Source: a virus. Taken from it: DNA of 29,892 nt. The notes below the pieces were generated by a model, which was not told where the DNA came from, did no database searches, and saw only the letters and a list, made by a program, of their open reading frames with translations. Within the stretch, counting starts at the first letter, position 1. Each line of letters begins with the position of its first letter. Location: IMG/VR virus record IMGVR_UViG_3300030331_006011, positions 4,839-34,730 of that record. The stretch is one strand, 5' to 3'. The position numbers and the translations under genes are program-made. This document shows, in pieces, positions 8,148-14,641 of this stretch.

Positions 8148-8168
8148 AGCTACCCCCGTGGATTAATA

Positions 8169-8196
8169 AGTATAACTGAGTTTTGTATAAAGTCAA
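8169..8196 (-). promoter_or_regulatory. sigma70-type promoter upstream of the helicase gene
   Basis: Minus-strand TTGACT at 8196-8191 and TATACT at 8174-8169 with a 16-base spacer, in the gap between the exonuclease stop and the helicase TTG start. Transcription would begin near 8162, leaving a leader of about 15 bases with the GGGGG ribosome binding site. It probably also drives the downstream reductase and lysis genes. Confidence 0.75.
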
Positions 8197-8197
8197 C

Positions 8198-9169
8198 TTA
8201 GAAACAATCAATTTTAATTCGATTCATATTAGTTTTTAGGTCTTCCCAGTTAAGTTCACCAAATCCATCTTCCATCATTTTACGATAGATTTCTAACTGA
8301 TTGAAATTGCACTCAAAGTTCTCTATTGCATTGTCAACAAACTTCTTAGATTGAATCGAGAGTTGAGGTGAGTAAAGTTGCATCATTTTGTAATTATGTT
8401 CGATCACCTTGCGACCATCTATTATATTTGTGAAGAATTTTAGCTTACTATCAGCATTTTCACAGAATAATATTACATCATCAATCGTATAATCTTTCTC
8501 GGATGCTAAAAATGACAACCTCTTCTTAACAGAAGTTATGCCAGCACCCTTGATACCCGGCAAATTATCAGATGTATCACCAATAATTGATCTAGCTAAA
8601 GCCATATTAGTTGGGTGCACACCAAAGTTTTCAATTACTCTTTTGGTATTCATTACCTCATCAACTGTTGGGCGATACAGAATGGTGTCCTCATCACAAA
8701 GCTGCAAAAAATCCTTATCGTTTGAGATAATAACCTTTTGCCAACCATCGTAATGACTCATTCTAGTAACATATGCTATGACATCATCAGCTTCGACCTC
8801 TGGGATCATTATCTGAACAATGGGCATCTGGTTGATGTAATCAATTGTCCTGCTTTGCTGCCATATCTTATTTTGTAAAATCTCGTCTTCGGTAAGATTC
8901 TGCACAGAACGATTTAGCCGCAGGGGCTTACGGCCGGCCTTGTAGTTTTTATCCATGCTCCGCCGTTTACGGGAACCATTTGGGCCATCCCAAACAATAA
9001 CAACAGAATCTGGTTTAGTCATTCTCACAAGTTTCTGTAAAATTTTAAATGACCCTTTAATGCCTCCAATTGGATCACCATTGGTGGATAAGGATGGATC
9101 AACGATATATGCTCTCAAAAACATATTCAGTGCATCAATAATGATCACACGATTTTTATCTGTTTTCAT
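8198..9169 (-). CDS. 5'-3' exonuclease / flap endonuclease (FEN family, T4 RNase H-like)
   Basis: A 323-residue protein from the ATG at 9169, chosen over the ATG at 9220 because GGAGGG lies just upstream and the family start (VIIIDALNMFLRAY) follows at once. Acidic metal-binding motifs: DALN near the start, VWDGPNGSRKRR (basic arch region), PEVEADDVIAYV, SNDKDFLQL and GDTSDNLPGIKGAG, the last being the helix-hairpin-helix type DNA-binding loop. The family removes RNA primers and flaps on the lagging strand. The polymerase in this window lacks such a domain, so this enzyme supplies it from a separate gene. Expression appears to be controlled by a hairpin that overlaps its ribosome binding site. 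Confidence 0.92.
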   Translation of the reverse strand: MKTDKNRVIIIDALNMFLRAYIVDPSLSTNGDPIGGIKGSFKILQKLVRMTKPDSVVIVWDGPNGSRKRRSMDKNYKAGRKPLRLNRSVQNLTEDEILQNKIWQQSRTIDYINQMPIVQIMIPEVEADDVIAYVTRMSHYDGWQKVIISNDKDFLQLCDEDTILYRPTVDEVMNTKRVIENFGVHPTNMALARSIIGDTSDNLPGIKGAGITSVKKRLSFLASEKDYTIDDVILFCENADSKLKFFTNIIDGRKVIEHNYKMMQLYSPQLSIQSKKFVDNAIENFECNFNQLEIYRKMMEDGFGELNWEDLKTNMNRIKIDCF

Positions 9170-9210
9170 AAAAAAACCCTCCGACTGATTTATTATAACC
9201 AATCGGAGGG
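9170..9210 (-). terminator. intrinsic terminator overlapping the exonuclease ribosome binding site
   Basis: On the minus strand CCCTCCGA (9210-9203) pairs with TCGGAGGG (9184-9177). Three more pairs (TTG with CAG, one of them a wobble) extend the stem to 11 pairs around a 12-base loop. Seven T follow directly (9176-9170) and then the ATG of the exonuclease gene. The 3' arm contains GGAGG, the Shine-Dalgarno sequence of that gene, so read-through RNA would both terminate and hide the site. Confidence 0.85.
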
Positions 9211-9220
9211 CCAGAGTCAA
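9192..9220 (-). promoter_or_regulatory. sigma70-type promoter embedded in the terminator, driving the exonuclease gene
   Basis: Minus-strand TTGACT at 9220-9215, a 17-base spacer and consensus TATAAT at 9197-9192. The 5' arm of the terminator hairpin forms part of the spacer, and the -10 hexamer lies in its loop. The predicted start near 9185 leaves only the 3' arm in the transcript, so the ribosome binding site is free. Confidence 0.82.
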
Positions 9221-9229
9221 GTATTTTCT

Positions 9230-10378
9230 TTACTCTTTTACGGGAACTGATATATCTTCTGGATCTTCGTAAAACTCTTTTGCATTCCCTTGCCGCTGAT
9301 CGAACTTCTGTACGATCTCTTCATCCATCACCTTAAGGACACGATTCTTAAACTCCTCATCAGAAGTAATAATGCTAGTCCACTTGGATGGTTGGAACTT
9401 TTTAGTATATCCATCGGGAGTTGAGAATGTATACCAAGCTCCTGCGGATGTAAGGTGTTCCGAGCCTTTAATTGCATCAAACCAAGACTCCTCATCACGG
9501 ATTCCAACATCATCAGTGCCCCACATGATGCGGAAAGCACAAGAGCGACCTTGAGTACCGAAACGAGACTTCTCAAGTTTCACCTTAACTTCGGAGCCGA
9601 TACGGAACCCTCGTTCATCTTCGATAAATGCTGACTTAGCTTTTCGACCGGTCAACCAAATACGAAGTGAATAAGCATAATGCATCGCCTTACCACCGGG
9701 GGTGATATAAGGTGTTGTCATTGCTATTTGTCGGGCCATGGGGCCCTGTGGAATATTTGTCTTCAACTGATTGAGGACAATAAATGTTGCTCGCTTATCC
9801 GCAATCGGAATAACAAGCTTTGACATTCCCTTCGCGAGAATGCGGGCTTTGACAGCCATTGATGATTGAGGATTGAAATCGCCCTCAACATCAGAGATTG
9901 ATGGTGTGAAAGCTAATGAATCCCAGATAAATACTAGTTGTTCATCAGTCGCACCCAATAATTCTTCAATAGTCTCAAGCACAAACTCCACAGAGGATGC
10001 TTGCACATACATAAGACGGTCTAAATCGCAGCCTGCTCGTTCCAAAAACATTGGATCAATAGCTGACTCAGAGTCAAAATAAACGACCATCTTGCCCGCT
10101 TTCTGGGCATTTGCGGCAATCTGTGTTGCCATATAAGATTTACCAGTTGCTTCTAATCCTGCAATCTCGGTAATCTTACCAACCGGGATTCCAGCCACCT
10201 GTCCCTTGGCAATGATAGAATCAAGCCATCGGGATCCAGTTGGGATCCACTCCTTCACAGCAGTTGGGTTATCACCCGTCAGATTGTGTGCCACATTCTG
10301 TCCTGCTTTTTTATTTACAATCTTCATTAGATCCTGCATATCTACACGACCTGCTTTGCTGGCTTTTTTTCTAGCCAT
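9230..10378 (-). CDS. uvsX: UvsX/RecA-type recombinase
   Basis: A 382-residue protein. The ATG at 10378 is preferred: AAGGAGG lies seven bases upstream, whereas the first of the two tandem ATGs (10381) is only four bases from it, and the upstream extension to 10438 is not protein-like. Numbered from 10378, Walker A is GLEATGKS (74-81) and Walker B LVFIWDS (148-154), followed by the L2-type NQLKTNIP segment and a TPGGKAMHYA stretch. It forms filaments on single-stranded DNA and promotes strand exchange for repair and recombination-dependent replication. It lies directly after the gp32-like gene, as expected for a working pair. No gene recognisable as the mediator UvsY is in the window. Confidence 0.95.
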   Translation of the reverse strand: MARKKASKAGRVDMQDLMKIVNKKAGQNVAHNLTGDNPTAVKEWIPTGSRWLDSIIAKGQVAGIPVGKITEIAGLEATGKSYMATQIAANAQKAGKMVVYFDSESAIDPMFLERAGCDLDRLMYVQASSVEFVLETIEELLGATDEQLVFIWDSLAFTPSISDVEGDFNPQSSMAVKARILAKGMSKLVIPIADKRATFIVLNQLKTNIPQGPMARQIAMTTPYITPGGKAMHYAYSLRIWLTGRKAKSAFIEDERGFRIGSEVKVKLEKSRFGTQGRSCAFRIMWGTDDVGIRDEESWFDAIKGSEHLTSAGAWYTFSTPDGYTKKFQPSKWTSIITSDEEFKNRVLKVMDEEIVQKFDQRQGNAKEFYEDPEDISVPVKE

Positions 10379-10404
10379 CATACAACCTCCTTGGAATAAA
10401 AGCA

Positions 10405-10424
10405 GCAGACTTTGACCGGTCTGC
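10405..10424 (-). terminator. possible weak terminator or attenuator before uvsX
   Basis: GCAGAC (10424-10419 on the minus strand) pairs with GTCTGC (10410-10405) across an eight-base loop, followed by TGCTTTTATT. The stem is six strong pairs and the U-run is short, so termination would be partial. It lies between the gp32-like gene and the strong uvsX ribosome binding site, where it could lower recombinase levels relative to the binding protein. Confidence 0.45.
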
Positions 10425-10450
10425 CAGCGGTTTCCCACACACTAAACTAT

Positions 10451-11224
10451 TTACTTACTGCTCATAAGCTCGTCAAAAGCTTTATCGACATCGCTTGCGG
10501 AACTACTTTTTCCATACGCTGTAGTTTCACTAGACAAGGATTCTGCTGATGATGGGTTTACTAGTTGTTCATCGAGAATGGTGTCGATTTCTTCGGGTGT
10601 CTTTCTCTCAAAAAGAGAACCGAAATCTGGCATGCGATCGAGGAGGGCAGGGATCGCTTCCGTGTCTTCAAGCAGAGAAGATGTGTTTCGTCGCATCTTC
10701 ATGCTAGTTTGTGGGTAAGCACCGGGTGTGGTAGGCTTAGTATAGGTTAGTGTAATGTCAGTACCCTCTTGAGTGTCTGTGATGTCGCCATACTCAGGGT
10801 CAAGAATATAACCAAGAAGCAATTCGTATGCCTTCTTACCATAACCATAGACCTTAATTCCTTCACTTTCGCGGCCTCGTAAGACTACTGGTGAAAAATA
10901 TCGTGCACGAACAAAAAGAGACTTGGCTAGTTTCTTACCTTCATCGTCATTAGTCTCTGAAGATTCCTTCCACACTGCAGATGCAAAATCACAAACAGGG
11001 CATCGCTCTCCAAAGTTTCGCTTGGGACAAAGGATGCCTCCTTTATGCTCACCTACATTATAGTGGAAATACATTTCCTTTAACGGGTCGCCATCCGCTG
11101 TTGGGACAATACGAATATCTTGATCGCCCTCTTCAGGTTTAAAAAATAACGAGTCACCGTCTCGTTGACCTTCTCCTCGCAGAGAAGCAAGCTTCTTCCG
11201 CATTAGATCCATATTGATTGACAT
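10451..11224 (-). CDS. gp32: single-stranded DNA-binding protein, T4 gp32-like
   Basis: A 257-residue protein. The N-terminus (LMRKKLASLRGEGQ) is basic, like the cooperativity segment of gp32. A zinc subdomain follows: His54 or His60, Cys66, Cys75 and Cys78 (ILCPKRNFGERCPVCDF), the same His-Cys-Cys-Cys order as T4 gp32 with slightly different spacing. The C-terminus is serine-rich and ends with an acidic, amphipathic DVDKAFDELMSSK, comparable to the acidic tail through which gp32 contacts replication partners. It coats single-stranded DNA at the fork. AGGAG lies seven bases before the ATG, and a promoter plus a hairpin lie upstream. Confidence 0.92.
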   Translation of the reverse strand: MSINMDLMRKKLASLRGEGQRDGDSLFFKPEEGDQDIRIVPTADGDPLKEMYFHYNVGEHKGGILCPKRNFGERCPVCDFASAVWKESSETNDDEGKKLAKSLFVRARYFSPVVLRGRESEGIKVYGYGKKAYELLLGYILDPEYGDITDTQEGTDITLTYTKPTTPGAYPQTSMKMRRNTSSLLEDTEAIPALLDRMPDFGSLFERKTPEEIDTILDEQLVNPSSAESLSSETTAYGKSSSASDVDKAFDELMSSK

Positions 11225-11252
11225 TAGTTTTCTCCTATTGTTGTTTTAAAGT

Positions 11253-11273
11253 ATATCAAGCTTTCCTTGATAT
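11253..11273 (-). promoter_or_regulatory. leader hairpin upstream of the gp32-like gene
   Basis: ATATCAAG and CTTGATAT form a perfect eight-pair stem around the loop GAAAG. No U-run follows, so it is not a terminator. It starts just after the -10 element, so RNA from the local promoter would carry only most of the 5' arm while read-through RNA would carry all of it. It may stabilise the mRNA or serve as an autoregulatory site. T4 gene 32 is known to be regulated through a structured leader, but that is an analogy only. Confidence 0.5.
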
Positions 11274-11275
11274 CT

Positions 11276-11304
11276 AATGTATCACTCTTGCTCTATCTTG
11301 TCAA
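11276..11304 (-). promoter_or_regulatory. sigma70-type promoter of the gp32-like gene
   Basis: Minus-strand TTGACA at 11304-11299 (inside the end of the upstream gene), a 17-base spacer and TACATT at 11281-11276. The -35 is perfect and the -10 matches four of six bases, including the key T, A and final T. Expected start near 11269. Confidence 0.65.
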
Positions 11305-12148
11305 GAGTATTTTTATTTGTTTGTGTCGCATTTGTATGGGCCACGACAAACCCAAAGTCTGATAATTCTGTTTCATAAATCGAATATGAAATCTTCCGAA
11401 AAGTGTTTCTAGGCTTACTTTTCAAGATGTCAACAAGTTTTTTATGAAGACCAACTTCCCCCTCAAGTCTTTCAGAATTTATACACATATAATAACACAG
11501 TTCCCGCTCCATGTCAAGGTCATAAAGCCACATTTCTGACAATTTTTTCATATCTAACATACCAACGGAGCGAATGCGACTAATATCGCTTGGCTTAGAC
11601 ATATTGCCGACATGTGGCTCAGTGTGTTCAAAATAATTTAAGTAATGCACGGAAGAATAAATTGTCTCATTTAATGTATCGTAGTAAGTCTTAAGATTGA
11701 TGGACGAATGTATTTTTTCAATACTCTCATTAGAAAAGATAGTGAACGATCTAAACTTGCCGGATCTTGCATACTCTTGCAAAACACCAAATACAGTATT
11801 TTCAACCATTTTTGGAATACCAGTTAAAAGTTCGGTGTCTGGTTTGATATAAAATACATCAATTTCTTTGTCTTTAATTTGCTCTAAAATTCCAAGACTG
11901 TAAATAGAACTTAATGATGCTCCGGCAACAAAGACTTGTACTCTGTCTTTGAGATCAGCAAAAAAAGTGGTTAAATCCGGTATGTTTTGCTCGTATTCTT
12001 CTGGATTTTCATACACATTTAATTTGTGTTTTCGCTTTGATCGTTTCTTAACTTTGCTGTTAAGCATGTACACATCGTACTGTGGAATGCTTGAAAATTT
12101 TTCAGCAATCGCAGAAGCTGCATTGCCGATACCTACAATAGAAATCAT
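11282..12148 (-). CDS. divergent FtsZ/tubulin-fold protein (putative)
   Basis: A 288-residue protein that follows the FtsZ layout from end to end. The first strand and T1 loop are ISIVGIGNAASAI (2-14), comparable to the VGVGGGGGNAV start of FtsZ. QVFVAGAS (71-78) matches strand S4. GASLSSIYSLG (76-86) replaces the GGGTGTG signature loop. IDVFYIKPDTEL then a helix (111-128) match S5-H5, SFTIFSNESIEKI matches S6 (SLITIPNDKLL), and YYDTLNETIYSSVHYLNYF (155-173) matches central helix H7, with Asn160 at the guanine-contacting position. SDISRIRSV lies at the T7 position. Residues 215-272 match the FtsZ C-terminal domain. GTP-binding loops are degraded, so activity is uncertain. Its start overlaps the polymerase stop (ATGA). 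Confidence 0.6.
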   Translation of the reverse strand: MISIVGIGNAASAIAEKFSSIPQYDVYMLNSKVKKRSKRKHKLNVYENPEEYEQNIPDLTTFFADLKDRVQVFVAGASLSSIYSLGILEQIKDKEIDVFYIKPDTELLTGIPKMVENTVFGVLQEYARSGKFRSFTIFSNESIEKIHSSINLKTYYDTLNETIYSSVHYLNYFEHTEPHVGNMSKPSDISRIRSVGMLDMKKLSEMWLYDLDMERELCYYMCINSERLEGEVGLHKKLVDILKSKPRNTFRKISYSIYETELSDFGFVVAHTNATQTNKNTLDKIEQE

Positions 12149-13347
12149 ATTTTTAACTCTTCCAAATCTTGGTAGTTTTTACCCGCACTTAAGTTTACCA
12201 TGAATTTGTCTAATTTATTATTAGAAAATATCTCTTTAATTTCTGGTACCAGATCTCTGTCCTCGTCCGATAAATCAATGGCGATCTCATCGTGAACAAT
12301 GTGGGACACAAAACTTTTCTTATCTTGTAAAAATTTATCAATCTCTACTGCTCTGTCAACAACAAGATCTGATGTTGTGCTTTGTACAATATAGCTGAGG
12401 GCTCTTCTTCTGTCTACAGGGATATTTCTACCAAATGGAGTTGAAACCTCGCCATCTGAATAAAAGGCTTCAACAATCGCATCGCGATCGTAAATTTTCG
12501 ATTGGATGACTTCTGATTCTGGATTGTACAGCCAACCAAAAAACATTACCTTCGCATCATCACGATTTAAAATCACATCATCATTGTTAATCGAATTGAA
12601 TACATTTGCGATGTTCCATGCATGAATATCGTCTTCTGGCTGTGGGTGACCCAAGAGGGATAAGACTGTACGAACTTCTGCCCCATTGTAGTCAAGTGAT
12701 AAAAACCAGTCGTTGTGAGGCTTTACAATCCTTCTGAAGTCCTTTTTCATGGTCAACATGGGAAATGATGCTGGGTATGTGGCAAGACGGCCTGTAACAG
12801 TTCCAAAGAGGTTATAATCGATAAACTTATTTCCGTTTAATATTTTTTGTAAACCCAGACGGTTATTGGTAGATGTAAAAAGCGACTTGCAGTCAGAAGT
12901 TTGAATATTTAAATCTTGCTCTCTAATCTTGTGAAGTAATTTATATGATTTATTAAGGAAATCATAATTATCCGGCTTTTTCATTGTCGCAAAGACATAT
13001 TCAGTTATTTTATTCTTTACTTCACAAAATTGAACTAATGAGTCTTCAGGTATTAGATCAAAAATGCAATGTTCTCGCATGTTAATTTTGGCTATCTTGA
13101 AAGATTTGTGGAATGCCTCCATTTTTTTGATTGAGGATTTTAATTCTTTTTCATATTCAGGAGGGCACGAGTCTAGTAAATTTTTACCACCATTATATAA
13201 CCATGCATATTCTATATTTTCATCACGGATAGAGCCAGTGTATCGCCATGTTCTTGTTAGGCCCGATGGAATGTTCTCAAAATGAAGCCGACCATCACAA
13301 TACACACCCACACATTCTGTTTTATCGTCAAGTGATTGAAAATACAT
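12145..13347 (-). CDS. polA: family A DNA polymerase, polymerase domain only
   Basis: A 400-residue protein, far shorter than T7 polymerase (704) or Pol I (928). The polymerase domain is present: FGTVTGRLAT (181-190), motif A LSLDYNGAEVR (217-226, catalytic Asp219), motif B RDDAKVMFFGWLY (262-274) and motif C VHDE (351-354, catalytic Asp353). Motif B spacing matches E. coli Pol I exactly: Arg262, Lys266, Phe270 and Tyr274 equal R754, K758, F762 and Y766. Residues 1-170 are thumb-like and hold no 3'-5' exonuclease motifs. The proofreading exonuclease must be another polypeptide, not visible here, or is absent; Rhodothermus phage RM378 is a known case of split activities. AGGA lies five bases before the ATG. 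The start overlaps the upstream stop (TAATG). Confidence 0.93.
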   Translation of the reverse strand: MYFQSLDDKTECVGVYCDGRLHFENIPSGLTRTWRYTGSIRDENIEYAWLYNGGKNLLDSCPPEYEKELKSSIKKMEAFHKSFKIAKINMREHCIFDLIPEDSLVQFCEVKNKITEYVFATMKKPDNYDFLNKSYKLLHKIREQDLNIQTSDCKSLFTSTNNRLGLQKILNGNKFIDYNLFGTVTGRLATYPASFPMLTMKKDFRRIVKPHNDWFLSLDYNGAEVRTVLSLLGHPQPEDDIHAWNIANVFNSINNDDVILNRDDAKVMFFGWLYNPESEVIQSKIYDRDAIVEAFYSDGEVSTPFGRNIPVDRRRALSYIVQSTTSDLVVDRAVEIDKFLQDKKSFVSHIVHDEIAIDLSDEDRDLVPEIKEIFSNNKLDKFMVNLSAGKNYQDLEELKI

Positions 13348-14621
13348 TAATATCCTGATGTTGATGATGTTGATGATGAACTAGAAGAGCCTTGAGAAGT
13401 TTGCTCTTTCTGCTCATCATCCATTGTAACATTATTAATGAGGTCTGTCAAGGAGCCACTGTATGTGTATGTTTGTGCTACCACCTTTTCAAATGTACTA
13501 ATTGCTTTTGGTAGCCCTTTCATGCTCAATAAAGACATTGAATCGTTTATTATTTTTTTTTGTTGATGACCTTTTAATTTTAGCTTATTTTCTTTAATTC
13601 TAATACTCATATATTTCTTCAAAAAGTAGTTGAAAGGATATTTTTTTGTAAATTGTTCAATGGTAAAATCTTCTGGAGTTATAATTCTCTGAATAGTCCT
13701 ATTATCCTTAGAATTGTTGCATATTTCTTTTTTTATGTAGGGTCGTTTAACGGCTTTGTAAGTACTGAACATTAAATTTTTAAGACTGCTAACGTCATCG
13801 ATATAGGCCGGTATGTATCCTCTGGAAAGAATATCAAATGTACTAGTAAAATTGCAATTACTAGTATTTCTTGCATATGTTAGCATTTCGGGCGAGCCTA
13901 TGTTTGCAACAAGTCTAAACGGATTTGATTTATCAACCCAAAAACCAAAACTTCTGCATGCATTAAGATAAAATTTCCAATTTGGACTCTCTTTAAAATT
14001 CTTTATTTTTTCATCATCATTAGCAAAGCTTTGATCAGATATTTCAATCACTAAACCCGATACATTCATGGGGCAATATTTACTTTTTATAAATCCAGAA
14101 AATGTTAATGGCATTTCGTCTATCATTTTAGAAACAAAATTATCAAAAAACATAATAAATTGATTAAAATTATCAAATTTAATATCCTGTTCTAAAACTT
14201 GTTCACTCATAACCTCGACAATTTTCTGCAAGTACTCTGAATAAAGTGTTTGAGGATCTTGATATGCTTTTGTAACTTCAAGTGTGCTGAGAAATTCATC
14301 ATTTTGATTTATTTCGCCAGTCAATATTTTCTTTTTAAACTGTTGATTAAGATCATTAAATGCTTGAACAACAAAAGCGGCTGCTTGTAAGCCGGTCTGC
14401 TCTGTATTAGTCTGAGATATTGTTGTTAAAGGCATGCCTGCAGTGTCAAATACTATCGGTAAAAACAAGTTATCAACTCGGCCGTAAAGATATCTCTCAG
14501 CGAAATAAAAATCTATTAGATTCTCATATTCACTTTCATTAACAATAACATCATAAAATATTTTTTTTGCATATAGAGATTTTGCTTTTCCATTGTTGTT
14601 TTCTTTAAATAAAATTGCCAT
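13347..14621 (-). CDS. hypothetical protein, probably tail/baseplate associated
   Basis: A 424-residue protein that I do not recognise. It is soluble-looking, rich in Phe, Tyr, Asn and Lys, has no signal peptide or membrane segment, and ends in a low-complexity serine/threonine tail (about residues 408-424). A central segment (KSKYCPMNVSGLVIEI, then WKFYLNACRSFGFWVDKSNP and VANIGSPEM) looks like a compact domain. It follows the hub-like gene by 20 bases with a GAGGG ribosome binding site, and the polymerase gene is translationally coupled behind it. Position suggests a baseplate role; no activity can be proposed. Confidence 0.65.
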   Translation of the reverse strand: MAILFKENNNGKAKSLYAKKIFYDVIVNESEYENLIDFYFAERYLYGRVDNLFLPIVFDTAGMPLTTISQTNTEQTGLQAAAFVVQAFNDLNQQFKKKILTGEINQNDEFLSTLEVTKAYQDPQTLYSEYLQKIVEVMSEQVLEQDIKFDNFNQFIMFFDNFVSKMIDEMPLTFSGFIKSKYCPMNVSGLVIEISDQSFANDDEKIKNFKESPNWKFYLNACRSFGFWVDKSNPFRLVANIGSPEMLTYARNTSNCNFTSTFDILSRGYIPAYIDDVSSLKNLMFSTYKAVKRPYIKKEICNNSKDNRTIQRIITPEDFTIEQFTKKYPFNYFLKKYMSIRIKENKLKLKGHQQKKIINDSMSLLSMKGLPKAISTFEKVVAQTYTYSGSLTDLINNVTMDDEQKEQTSQGSSSSSSTSSTSGY

Positions 14622-14641
14622 TGTGTGCCCTCTTTTTTAGT

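Noticed and set aside
10379-10438. N-terminal extension of UvsX to an ATG at 10438
   Set aside because: It crosses a hairpin and the strong AAGGAGG site, and its translation is not like any RecA N-terminus.
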